Assembly (NCBI GenBank): GCA_963920765.1
Contig: OY987244.1
Location: forward strand, 12,588,501-12,652,500
Source: Ulota crispa
Taxonomy: Eukaryota > Streptophyta > Bryopsida > Orthotrichales > Orthotrichaceae
DNA: 64,000 bases
Direction of reading: 5' to 3'
Positions 36,688-48,096 of this stretch are shown piece after piece. A program made the position numbers and the translations under genes. The stretch's first letter is position 1. The number at the start of each line of letters is the position of its first letter. The notes beneath the pieces are model-generated. The model ran no database searches and had not been told where the DNA came from. It saw only the letters and a list, made by a program, of their open reading frames with translations.

Positions 36688-37591
36688 TTAACCCTTGAAT
36701 GCTCAAGGGTGTTTTTCTCATTTTTGGAAGGTAGTTTTGAAGTTTTTGAATTATCCTTGTAAGATCATTATTAAACATCAAAACAAAATTGTAACCGTTG
36801 AATCTTGAACTACAAGGTTTCTAGATGGCACTACCCAAAAAGAATCCGAAATGGCTACGTGGATTTTAAGACATTTGTGATTGAATGATGATGAGTATGG
36901 AATTTTTTGCTTTTGTTTTTAGCCTAAATCTTCTAATGCAAATTGGTAATTGTTGGATACAAAATTGGGAGACCACCATTTAGGATGCTTTAGTGTTTAT
37001 TGTTGTTACTTCAAAACCAATGGTCCCTCTTCCAAATCCATGACCACAATTTCAAAAATGAGCTTGCAATGCAACTGCCAAAATGCAACCGTCTAATACA
37101 AAGAAATTTTCAACTTCCATTATTGACCAAAAATCAATATGAACAAAAGAAAATTCAACAGTGAAAGGATTCTAATTTCCATAACAAAGACATTCCAAGT
37201 GAAATTAGTCCAAAAGCACTTTTAGATTTTGTTAGATGTCAAAATTTTAGTAAAAAGGCCCTTTTTGCCCAAGGGAAATCTTCACCTTTTGCTCAACTTG
37301 ATGCCCGTTTATACAATGTGGCAAGTTCTCATAGGCTCTGTGACACTATTCATGACACTATTCACGACACTACTTACAACAAAAAATGTATGCTTGTAAT
37401 TAACCTTCCACCAAAAACAAATGGAATAAGATATAGAAGAATTTGAATTTGAACAGTGAGGCTAACTTCAACCCGCAACTTTTCCAAAAAAAAAACCTCA
37501 AATAAATAAAATCTATAACTTCAACAACGTTTCAATGTTTCTTAAATTTTTTGGACACTAGAATTTGGTGCCTTACGCATTTAGGGGTTAA
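36688..37591. mobile_element. TTAA-flanked element, 904 bp
   Basis: TTAA at both borders (36688-36691, 37588-37591), left end CCCTTGAATGC, right end GCATTTAGGGG. The interior is AT-rich and non-coding and does not resemble that of the similar-sized element at 39831-40722, although the ends do. Confidence 0.6.
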
Positions 37592-39830
37592 GTTGTAAAA
37601 TGTTTGAAAGTTGTTCAAAAGTGAATGTTTTATGTAGGTAACTTGGAAAAATAGTTGGTAGGGACTAGTTAAGTACAAGAGAAATTTGTGATCATGCTGT
37701 CAGATAGATCACTTAACTAGTACGCGTTTAGGCCATTTTCACCAAAATCAAGGTTTTGGGAGACTTATTACTTTGATGCATCCTATCTTGGTGAATTAGA
37801 TGATCCATAAAAGTGACCATTGAAAATAGTGGAACACCTACTTAGAAAATAGCTTGTAAATTTTGGGAACAATTGATTGTGGGAGATGGGAGATTATAAT
37901 ATTTGATCAAACATCATGTGATGGCAAAATCTCATTTTTTGTCAAATAATTGCTATTTAATGATTTTTACAAAATTCTATTAGTCTTTGAATTATCTCAA
38001 TTTTTGTGATTAGCAAGATTAGATGTGAATGCACACACTTGTAAATAATTGAAGATTGTACTTCTTTTTACGTTAAGTTTTAGGGTTTCAAACTGCTATT
38101 GCATGGAAAATAATGATTGGCACAATTGATGAGGGTTGCCACAACAAGAGTTTAGAACATTCTTGAACCTTTGTTGACAAATTTCCCACTAATACGTATC
38201 ACACAAAAGGAAGCAATTGGTTGCAACTTGTACGATGCTGCTTGCAATCACACCCCATATGGTGTTTCACCCAATCAAAGCTCTTGAGGCACTTTCACAA
38301 TATTTGGCTTGCCTTGTCACTACTCCACTTGCATGGACCATTTGAAAGCCTTCATAATTGTAGTCTATAGCAAGATAATTTTTTTGATCCAATGCCTCAA
38401 TTAAACCTTTGAAAACATGCAAGGACACTTTTAGTCCTTTGGAGTGTTGAAGGGTTAATGTTTTTATGTGAAACAAGTAGTATTTCTATAATACAATAAT
38501 AAAATAAAAAATCCTTTCACCCTTAAATGACCATAGGGCATAGTATATACATTGTCATATAATTGACATTTGCTATCAACAGTGTTTTTAATTTGGGATC
38601 TCAAATAGCTCATTAGGATCCCATTACTCTATATTCCAACTTTTTTGTTGATCTCAAATGTAGTAAAGGTGTGAATCCATTTGAAATATGAAAAAAAAAT
38701 CTTATATTGTATTAGTCACAGCTGCACGCTCAGTTTTTTAGGGGTCGGTCTTTAATAAAGTTACAAGGAATAGGAATGTTGATGAGGTGAGTTTTCACCA
38801 AGACACCCATGTCTATAAAATAAAATTTTGGGCACGAACTATTTGAAAATTTAAGCCTTTATGCTTGAGTAGGTGCCCTTTATTTTGAACATGACCACGA
38901 AGGGGCTAATAAAGGTAATAAACTATATTAAATGGTAATGAACTAAGAGACTCTATGTGCTAATGCCGTTTGGAGAATCTAATTTTCACATTGTAGAAGA
39001 GCATGTGCCAAGTCAAGAGATCCTAACTAACACAAGCACATCCTAATCAACACAATTCTGTTCAAAATGTCCAAATGTTCAAAATGTCCAAATCAAGACA
39101 ACAAAAGAATGCTGTCTCGGATTCCACTGAGTTAAGGAACATCTCATTTTTAGGGCTGCATAGCATTGGCAGAACTCTCAGTCTTAAGGAATTATCGCTG
39201 CCTTTCTTTCGGTTTTGTGAGAGCATTTACGTTCGCCCGGGGTTAATCCTTCAGATCTTGTCTAGATTTGTTTGGGCAGAGCTAGTATTAGATTACCTTT
39301 TCTGAAATGGGCTTTGGACTGGCAAAACGTTCTGAGCACTTATGGATTGTGAGAATCCATAAGTCAGAACTCTTTTGAGATTCGAGTCATTTGACCAACA
39401 CTCTAGATACTTCTCGCTATGATGCAATCTCAGTTCGTTGATGGATGTGAGAAATAAGTGAAAAGACATTATTGAGTGGAAAGGTAGCATTTGAAAAGAA
39501 GGATGGTTGAGGAAAAAATTGGCACTGTTGAAATGAATAGTGATTGAGTTTCAATTGGAACAGATCTCGTACATTATTTCACACTGATCTAAACCCTAAA
39601 ACCAAGTTCTTTCTGTTAAAGAATATTCTCTAACACTAACTAAGATATTCGTTGTTGATATCTTCACATAGATCCAGGCGAGTGAGGGCTTCTTTGCAAG
39701 CTTGAAAATAAGCCTAATTGAAGCAGAGCAGACCACCTGGAATTTGTCTAGCTCGAGGCAATCCTGGGGCAGTAACAGACCTATCAAGAGCAGGTCTGGT
39801 CCTCAGTAAAGCGTTGAAAAGCGTTATTCG
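37592..39830. other. AT-rich intergenic DNA
   Basis: No supported gene. A frame at 39075-39305 (76 codons) has a balanced composition but no family motif or splice pattern. A GTGTTGAAGGG plus TTAA end at about 38446-38459 may belong to a further TTAA-type element with no clear partner. Confidence 0.4.
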
Positions 39831-40722
39831 TTAACCCCTAAACTACCAAGGCCATTTCCTGCCAAAAACCACTCAAAACTGCCTCTATTGTTGTGTTCAC
39901 CAAAAATTTCAATAAAATGCTATTCTTGAAAATCCAACCATAGGATCTTGTAATGCACTTGTAAAACAAGAAGTGATAAAAAACTCGTGACATTTGACTG
40001 TACTGATTGAAAGTTATGAGCATTTGAAGGAAAAAGTTTTTTTTTTTTTTTTTTCACTGTGCCCAAAAATTTCAGATGGCATTGACTGACATTTGCTGAT
40101 TTTTTTTGCACTACAAACCTTGAAGTTGTAATTTTTTCTTAATGGCAATCAAGTTATACCACTATACACCAATTTTCAAGGCAATCAAAGACATAAAACA
40201 CGTCCTAAAAAACATTGCAATGCCACTATATGACAAGTTGTGCAAATACACTATGACATTTTTAAGTGAAGTTTCCCACCACATGTTTTTAGATATGGGA
40301 AATCCAAACGGTTTGTTTGAAGATTAACATGTACTTTAAATGTCAAACAAAAAAAAAGTTAAAATCCTCAAAAACTCTAAAATTTGGAAGCTCCCAAAGC
40401 CCAATTTGACCTCATAATTGGAAATGAAAGGGGAATAATGGGGACCACTAGAGCAACATGTGGCAACCCCTCCTTGCTCCCCCCTTTAAAGTCAACATTT
40501 TCTCCCTTGCCCAAGCTGCCCCTCAAACTGCTTTTTGCCAAAAAAAGCCCATAACTTGTGAACGGTGTGACATAATCACATGATTTTTTGCATCCCACAA
40601 ACCTTATACATTCCTACACACTCATACAAAGTTTCAAAAAATTATGTAAAAATTTGAGGTCACACAAACCTACCCAAAATCCCAAAAGTCCCTTGAGGGG
40701 ACTTTGGGGCTTTAGGGGTTAA
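39831..40722. mobile_element. TTAA-flanked element, 892 bp
   Basis: TTAA at 39831-39834 and 40719-40722, left end CCCCTAAACTACC, right end GGGGCTTTAGGGG. The interior has no transposase frame, so it is non-autonomous. Confidence 0.6.
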
Positions 40723-42635
40723 TTTGGGAAAAAGCGTACAAATTGGGATTTCTGGCTTTTTTTTCTTTTTTTCTTTTATCTTATTTTAAGATTTCTATGC
40801 AAGCATTCAACACTAGATACTTGCTCATAGAATCTTTTTACTACTAGAATTCCTAAAGGTGGCTATTTATATTGTCAAAGAGCTCCCACAAGTCTTAACT
40901 TGATTGGAAACCAAATTGACAAACAAAGTAGAGAACCATGTCACTCTAACAAACTCCTAGGTTTAGACCAAAACATGGCTAGACATAAGAGAAAAAGCCT
41001 TGAAGGTCATGCTAGATACATACTATGACAATAGTATGTCCATAGGACCATGATATAGTAGTGCCTTGATATGATGAAGGTATCCGGACAGCATATTCAT
41101 TTCATGTAAGGAAAACATTCATTGTAACTAAAAGATCTTTTGTAGCTCCCCAACCGCCAGGGATAGTCATCTACTTTATCTTAGCCAAGCATTTTTTCTT
41201 ATAAAGGTTCATCTTAGCAAGGCACTATTGTACTAGACCTCCACTTCTATGCTTAGACATGAGCTATAATATACTTATGGAAAATAGTCATAGATCTCGC
41301 TTTTTTTAATCAATCATACTGATGAGTTACCTTGACTCAATTGTTTTGATATTTTATCCTTCAAAGGATCAAAGTTTGAGAACAAAACATATATGTTTGA
41401 TTTTACTAAGTGCTACTATTAATATTGACCCTTATCATTATGAGTATTTTGTTTAACCACTAGGGCCAGAGATTTTATCCGGATCCATAAGATCTAAAGT
41501 AACAGATGGCAAAGCTGGTACATGTTACCCTTAAAGTGGCTCTTACACTACCGGCTTACTTTCAATTAGTAAGCACTAAACAAGCACTAGTGACTATAGT
41601 CAGAGTGCTAGTGCTTTTGAAAAAACTAGGGTTTACCTCGTGATCAGCTTTCCCGGCTAAACTTGTCTCGCCACCACCAAACACTGAGGTTGACCACTCT
41701 GAGGCAGAGTTTTTTTTGCTGGCGATATTTCGCCAGCTCTGACAGATTTCTGCGAATGTTATTCCTTCCCTCTAAATATTGTTCAATGGTAGGCGGACAA
41801 ATATCACTTGGAAAAAACCCGAGTCTGAGGCTGCTCTCAAGTCACACTCTGTTTGCAATACTCAGAGTACTGTTTGCTTTCGCTCTCAGTACGCTATAGC
41901 ACTACGGTATTCAGACTTATTGCATACGCACCCACCGTGCGATTGCTCTAGGAGCTTGTTTGTAGACGTGAAGTGAGTCATGGCTGCTACTCAGACAAAT
42001 GCTACGCAGGTTTTTCTGGCTTGATAAATGTCATGAATTGCTTATAAGTGTTGATATTTTGTTGCCTCTCTTAGACCTTGTGAAAGCAATAGCAAACAAT
42101 TTTGGGCTGTAGACACCTTGTGCATCTTCACTAACTTAACATTCACTAACTTAACATTGATTTGTTTTGTTTTTGGGACAGGCACAGGTGAGGCCCTTAT
42201 CCTCTCTGTGGAATTGGCAAACCCAAGCTTCATACTACGCATCATTTCTCAACCCTCTTTCTCAAAATCTACTTTTCAGGTTCTTTTGGAGTTGCTTAGT
42301 TTGCTCAAAAAAGGGACATATTCGCCTTTCGCATTCACAAAGGCGACTTTCTGGTTTTCTTCCGAATTACTAAAGCAAGAGACTGTTCAGCTACTATTGC
42401 TGAACGTTACATAGAGTCTCACATTCACTCTGTGCTTGCAAAAAAGGTTTGTTTATAAAGCTGCTTGGAAAAGTGTATATATTTTTTACAACCCCAGTTG
42501 CGCACTAATTCGTCTACTATACGGCTCGGTGTCTGAGTAACTGAATGTTGAGTTTCGTTTTTTTACACTCATGCTTAAAAAAAGAACATGATAGAGAACA
42601 CTATTTGAATACTATCCAGTCAGAGCCTCGGTGTG
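40723..42635. other. Intergenic DNA with an unresolved possible gene fragment
   Basis: Near 41980 an ATG reads MAATQTNATQ before a GT. From 42174 a frame runs to 42373 and contains CLVCSKKGHIRLSH, a CX2CX4HX4H pattern close to a CCHC zinc knuckle with His for the last Cys. No full exon chain could be built, and I cannot name a family. It may be a relic or chance. Confidence 0.25.
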
Positions 42636-44281
42636 TTAACCCTTTATAGACCACCGAGCCATATTTTGGTTCGGGAGCCTAGTTTTTGGTGTATATAGTA
42701 AAATCGCTCAACAATTTGGAAATTGTTCTTGAAGAACCCTTGTGATCACAAGAATTTTGCATCCAACCCAAAAAATGACAATAGAATCAAATATGGGAGT
42801 TGATAAAAAATGGTGTTTATACATCATGGCCTCAAAATACGTATCCATATTTAGTCAAAGATGGATCAAAGCAACAACACAATACATCAAACATCCACAA
42901 ACAATGTCACATTTCAATTGTGCAATCTTAAAAAATTTCAAATTGCTTAAGGAATATGCTTGTATTGTTTCTCTATAAGGTAGTAGTACAATTGTAGTAT
43001 CTAAGAATCCATTGAAATGATGCTGTTATTTTATTTAAAAAAAAATTCATGTGACATTTAAGACCAATTCTTGATTGCTTTCACCAACCGGATTTTTCGT
43101 AACAATTATCAAATTTCTTGTAGAATTGTTTTAGGGTAGTAAAGAAAATGGGATTTTTGACCCTTTTTGTACACTTAGGTACACCTTGTGATTGCTATTT
43201 TTGTCTATTTTGAGTGAAACTAGTCTTGTTGGAAAGGTGGGAAACCTTGCTTTTTAGAAATGTAAGGCTCTTCTCAATCAAAGCTTGCATGAAGCGCTAC
43301 CAAGGTAGTTGCAAGAATGACCTCTTTGTTTTGTCTAAAACACCCTTAGTACTGGTAGTACTAATAGTACTACCAAGCTTTTGGAATAATTTTTTTAAAA
43401 TAAAATAAAATATGGACAATTTGTAAAGCACTTAAAATAACATACTCGTGAAAATTCAGACCTAGAAAAATTTTATTCTAAAAGTTGTGTACAAAACAAA
43501 ATCACCTTAAAAAGCCAATTTCTTTCTTGCTTTTTAGAAAACAGTAAAATAATTCAAAAAAATAAAATAAAAACTGGTCATTTGAGAATCCATTAAACAC
43601 ATTCACATGGTACAATTGTTTTGCTGAGGAATTCCTTCTTATTTTGCCAATGAAGGGAGACAGGATGCCCACTTTGAGACAATGTACATGCCATGGAAAT
43701 TATAGTTTTGCAAAACCCTTCTATAAATGCATGTAAACATGCTCCATAAACAATATCCTTGATTTATAGCCCTAGAAAAGCTTTTTTGGACCCAAAATAG
43801 TACTAAAAACTCCCAAAATGGCCAAGGTAGACACCCTTTTGGGGGTTGCTTAAAAATAGCAAAATAATTTTAGAAAACACCAAAAAATCACTAAACGTCA
43901 ATAACTTGCATGTTCACGTTACTCTAAAAGAATAAGTCAATATGATTTCTTTTGCAAAAGTTACAAGCAAAAAACAAGCCGCACAAGGTGAGGGGGATAG
44001 AATGTAGTATAGGTCATTCTTGCAATCACCCACCATTCAAAACCACACAAGCACAAAGAACTAAAGATTTTCCGTTTACAGCTCACTTAATCATTAATAT
44101 TTCACCTCCAATGGTAAATTTAGTTGAAATTTTGATGCATTACGACAAACAAGGTGTCCTTCACATTTGTATGGTTGAATTATTCAAATTGGGTCCACAT
44201 TTGTTTCAAATGCACATCTAATCTTATTACCCCAGTTTCTAATGAATTTTGGGAAAATGTGTGTGGTCTTTAAAGGGTGAA
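42636..44281 (+). mobile_element. TTAA element B, 1.64 kb, with 15-bp inverted ends
   Basis: Left: TTAA then CCCTTTATAGACCAC. Right: GTGGTCTTTAAAGGG then TGAA, a TTAA with one change. The ends match at 14 of 15 bases. Inside, a 78-codon frame at 42742-42978 reads MASKYVSIFSQRWIKATTQY and ends ACIVSL; element A at 10.5-11.5 kb keeps the corresponding frame. Four-base TTAA duplication with CCCTTT ends fits piggyBac-type elements. No DDD transposase domain is recognisable, so the copy is non-autonomous or a remnant. Confidence 0.7.
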
Positions 44282-44673
44282 GAGAAGACGAATGACTGCT
44301 GGCCTAATACTGATAATACACCCAAGCCTGAGCATTTAGGCTCATGCCGCTCATCTCCGCTTTCTGAAAATTTATAAACAGATGAAGGCAGTAGTAAAAA
44401 ATATGAAGCTAAGCCTTATCTGGTTTCCAGAATGGGGTAGTCATTTTCAAAAATGCTCAATCCAATGACGGATGTGAGTACAGCTTTCTACATGTTTACG
44501 ATGGTATAAGTTTTTGACCTAGTAAAAATTAGCTTTCCATTGCACGTTTGCATGACCCAAGCTAGGAATGTATTCTGAAAGAATTCCAGATAAGGTTCTT
44601 TTGAACCTAAAAAAAGAGCAAGTAAGTGCCCAATTTAGGCTGGGATGTACCAGAAGAGTGTTTTTTTTTGGAG

Positions 44674-44905
44674 AATGCCATATTTATTGGATTAGGAATT
44701 TGATGACCGTTTTCCAAAAAAATGAGAATATATGTCATTCAGAAATAAGCTCTTTTTGGATAGAAAGTTCATTAACTTCTGAAATTTTGGACAAAAAGTT
44801 CATTAATTAGGTTTCAAGTGACCTCTTTAATTTGAATTAAAGTGCAGTTTTGGATTAAGGTGAGGTACCAACCCAATGTTTTCTTAAATTAATGAATAAC
44901 ACGTT
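44674..44905. mobile_element. ATTGGGAAAA-family element (eroded)
   Basis: Its right end, TTAAATTAATGAATAACACGTT, and interior (TTAACTTCTGAAATTTTGGACAAAAAG) match the copy at 54234-54535. The left end, GAATGCCATATTTATTGGATT, is more divergent. Confidence 0.5.
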
Positions 44906-44995
44906 TTGACGGTTGACATATACTTCTTATACCTTAGAATGTGCATTATCTTGAACAATAGATACTTAAACTTATTGGATCAAATTACTTGTAGA

Positions 44996-45486
44996 GTAAT
45001 TTGTTAAATTGGGAAAACCAGATTCCCAAGTTGTACTTCACCTTAAACCAAGCATTTCTCCGTAAACCGTTTAAACGCCAAATCCAAAGGTATCAGATTT
45101 GATCTAAGATACTAAGATTTTGTCTCTTACAAATTCCTCCTTAAATGAGGGCTCGTGTACCAAAAAAAACATTGTTGAAACCTAGAGCTTGGTTTAAGAT
45201 GATCACCTTAAACTTTGTTCATTCCACTAGAAGAAAAACAAGGATAAACAATTGCCACAAATCACAATGACTAGGTCACTAGAACTGCCTTGCAACTGCA
45301 CAAACAATTGCACAACAATTGCACAACAATTGCACCTCTAATTGTGCTGTTGTTGTGCAATTGTTTGTGTAGTTGCAAGACAGTTTTGGTGACCTAGTTG
45401 TTGTGATTTGTGGCAGTCGTTTATCTTTGTTTTTCTTCTAGTGTTCTCAAAATGGGCAGTTCTTCCCAAATTAACAAATATGGCGT
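44996..45486. mobile_element. ATTGGGAAAA-family element split by a CACTA hairpin
   Basis: Left TTTGTTAAATTGGGAAAACC and right TTCCCAAATTAACAAATATGG inverted ends enclose the family's TTAAGATGATCACCTTAAAC centre. The 219-bp hairpin at 45225-45443 is inserted in it, so it is older than the hairpin. Confidence 0.65.
45225..45443. mobile_element. CACTA-type hairpin mini-element with 3-bp target duplication
   Basis: Starts CACTAGAAGAAAAACAAGG and ends with the complement (CTTTGTTTTTCTTCTAGTG); the arms pair along almost the whole 219 bp. TTC is duplicated at 45222-45224 and 45444-45446. CACTA termini and a 3-bp duplication are diagnostic of the EnSpm/CACTA superfamily. It is much too short for a transposase. 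The loop holds repeats of ACAATTGCAC. Confidence 0.85.
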
Positions 45487-45659
45487 TAACTTTCTAATAG
45501 AAAGATATTCAAGCTAGAACTTTGTTTCTACTTTGTGGTTACTTTTTGGCAACAATCATGTCCACCAGGGCATGGTGTCTTAATGATTTCCATGGGAAAG
45601 CTATATGGAAATTCTTGTTAGTCTCAAATTTGCCCACGAACCTCAATGAGTGCCACTTA

Positions 45660-45915
45660 ACACCATATTAAGTAAATTGGGAAAAAGGTATAATTTGGAA
45701 CTTTCATACTTGTTTTCAAAAGTTTGAGCTGATCTCCTCAAGTTGAGCTCAACATCTTTTTTTGCACATGTGTCCTCACTTGAGAGGAGGGATTTGCGAG
45801 GGAAAAAATCTTAATAGCTCAGAGTGAATCTAATATCTTTGGATATAACTTTTTGGGTTTGGAGGGGAAAACAAAGTGGGACACCCTTTTTTTCCCAATT
45901 TACCTAATATGGTGT
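45660..45915. mobile_element. ATTGGGAAAA-family element, cleanest ends
   Basis: ACACCATATTAAGTAAATTGG and CCAATTTACCTAATATGGTGT are inverted ends with one or two mismatches; TA lies at both borders. This copy suggests a TA target duplication for the family, but other copies do not all agree. Confidence 0.75.
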
Positions 45916-45933
45916 TACTTACTAAACTTTCCT

Positions 45934-46211
45934 TTAACTCTTTAACGTCCATACTCTTTGTATGTACAAATGATAGCATTTCTAGCTTTTCTGGGTGGAC
46001 TTTCTAGCTTTTCTAAGTGGACAACTTCATGGCAGTGACGAGCAAATTTTACAACTATAGAACTATGTTTCCAAGTGCAATTATCCCGATGGACATCAAG
46101 ACTGATCTGCCGTCCACTTTCAGAGCTTCTTTTGATTGGGCAAAGTTAACCTGTAAAAAGGCTGTGTATACATCGACCCAAATGTGGCATATGAACCGTT
46201 AAAAAGGTTAA
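45934..46211. mobile_element. TTAA-flanked short element, 278 bp
   Basis: TTAA at 45934-45937 and 46208-46211; left end CTCTTTAACG, right end CGTTAAAAAGG. A 61-codon frame at 46017-46202 covers much of it and ends just inside the right terminus, with no known motif. Confidence 0.5.
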
Positions 46212-46322
46212 AGCAGGTTATTGTGACCGATGTCTTAATTCTCAATATCAGTGATGAAAGTCAGACTCACACAGACTCACAGAGAATCGCATATGAGGAT
46301 TGAGAGCCCTCACTGTATCAGA

Positions 46323-46746
46323 TACAATATTCGTTAAATTGGGAAAACGGAGGACCTCCGTTTTCATTAATTTGGGAAACGGCAATTTCCAATTTGTATG
46401 TTTCCTTAATCTGAAACTCTCGTCTTAACTCTCGTTTGTTTGACACACCTGTCACGAAGAAGTGGAAATAAAATGGGCTTGGCATGAAATGAAAATGTGA
46501 CCAGAAGTCCCAAAATGCGCTGGAATTCCCAAATTAATGAATATCCTGTTAGGTACCATTTTGTACTCCACCTTAAACCCAATAAGTTGCCTTACACCAG
46601 ATTGGAAGGTATTAAATTCAATATGAGCCACTAAAAATTTTTCCCTCACAAATTCCTCCTCTTGCGAGCTGGATATTAGGTATCACCTAAAACCTTCAGA
46701 AGTCCCAAAATGTACTGTATTTCCCAATTTAACGAATATGGTGTTA
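46323..46746. mobile_element. Composite of two ATTGGGAAAA-family elements
   Basis: Begins ACAATATTCGTTAAATTGGG and ends CCCAATTTAACGAATATGGTG. Extra internal ends (TTCATTAATTTGGGAAAC near 46362 and CCCAAATTAATGAATATCCTG near 46530) show at least two nested or adjacent copies. Confidence 0.55.
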
Positions 46747-48096
46747 CTCTGGAATTCGCCTAGGGAGTGAATGACCTTGAAATTCTAAGTAGTGAGTTGA
46801 GATCGTGGTTGCAAACTTGCAATCAAGGAAACGAGTTTTTCAACTAAGTAACTCGGGAATCCACTTCAAACTTACCAGTTGTTGCATTCAGATTATGCCA
46901 TAGCTGTAGTGCATTCACTTCACCAGATCGTTATCTCCTACTTTGTTAACTAGTACATTAAAACGGATCCCCGAGATCGCAGAACACGCGACCGTTTCAT
47001 TGGATCTGTGAGTAAATAACTTTTGTTTTACAGAAAGATACAGAATACCCATATTTCGCACGAACTTACTCCTTGGGTAGCTAAGTTAATAGTTAGTGCC
47101 TGTGAACTACGTTTTTTTCATAATGACGTCGACATGGTGTTGGCTTATTTTCAAGCAATTGGAGAGGTGGTAACTCGTTATCACATTTCACCTGCAACGA
47201 AACAAGACTGTTAGTGTACCAGATCCACCAGTCCTTTCGAAATGATTTGATTTCTGGCAGGACGAACAAACAACTCAGAAAAACAAAAACAAAGCATCGT
47301 CTTCTGCTGGTAATAATCAACCGGCTCTTAATTAAGAAAAAGTCTCACTTTCCATAACATCTCGTTCCAACTATTTGCCATGGTTCCAAGTTTGAAACAA
47401 TGATACGTAAGAGATGCCAGCAGAAAACGGGAAGATAAATGTGTCAGCATTTAAGACAATTTAGTCTAGCCTACCCTGATGAGGATCTTCATAATGTCGA
47501 CTCCGTCCGTGACAAGATTCCTAGCTCTACATTATTACCTGGGTATAGGAGTCATTGTGGGAATGACAGACGTGGACATAGTATGTCGAGCTTCGCAAGA
47601 GGCTAGTAAGCAATGATGAACAGCTGGGCGTGCATCAGAATTTAAAACGAATTTAGTTGACAGTGGCTTGGTGAGGCAAGTACAAAAGAAGTTAGAAACC
47701 AGGTACCGGGGACAACTCACCAGTCACAAGTAAAAATTAAAGAGAGCGGGATCCTGAGAATAGTACGATGTCAAAAATCTCAAGTCTAGGTCGATGGTAA
47801 CTAGGATATGATACGCCGATCTTAAAATACGGGACTTCAGTCATCCTGGTTATTACTACTCAGTGGCTGCGTCCGGCGTCACCTATTTGAAGGCTGCTTG
47901 CTCGGATGCAGAACCTCAGTTCACTCCCGGCGCCCAAGTTACTAGCCTGATCAATTTTCCCTGGTCTGGTCTGGTCTGGGCTTGACCCGGTGGCCGTGGA
48001 ACTCGGTCAGATAGACTCACTGTCAAAAACAGACCTTTTTTGTGCTCGTGATCGATCAAGAGTGGTGTAGCTTGGCATTCAATATTTGGCTCCCAA
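46747..48096. other. Upstream region of the type III PKS gene
   Basis: No coding gene is supported. The segment is less AT-rich than its surroundings. Four TCTGG-type pentamers occur at about 47961-47979. The final few hundred bases are expected to hold the PKS promoter and 5' UTR; no clear TATA box. Confidence 0.4.
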
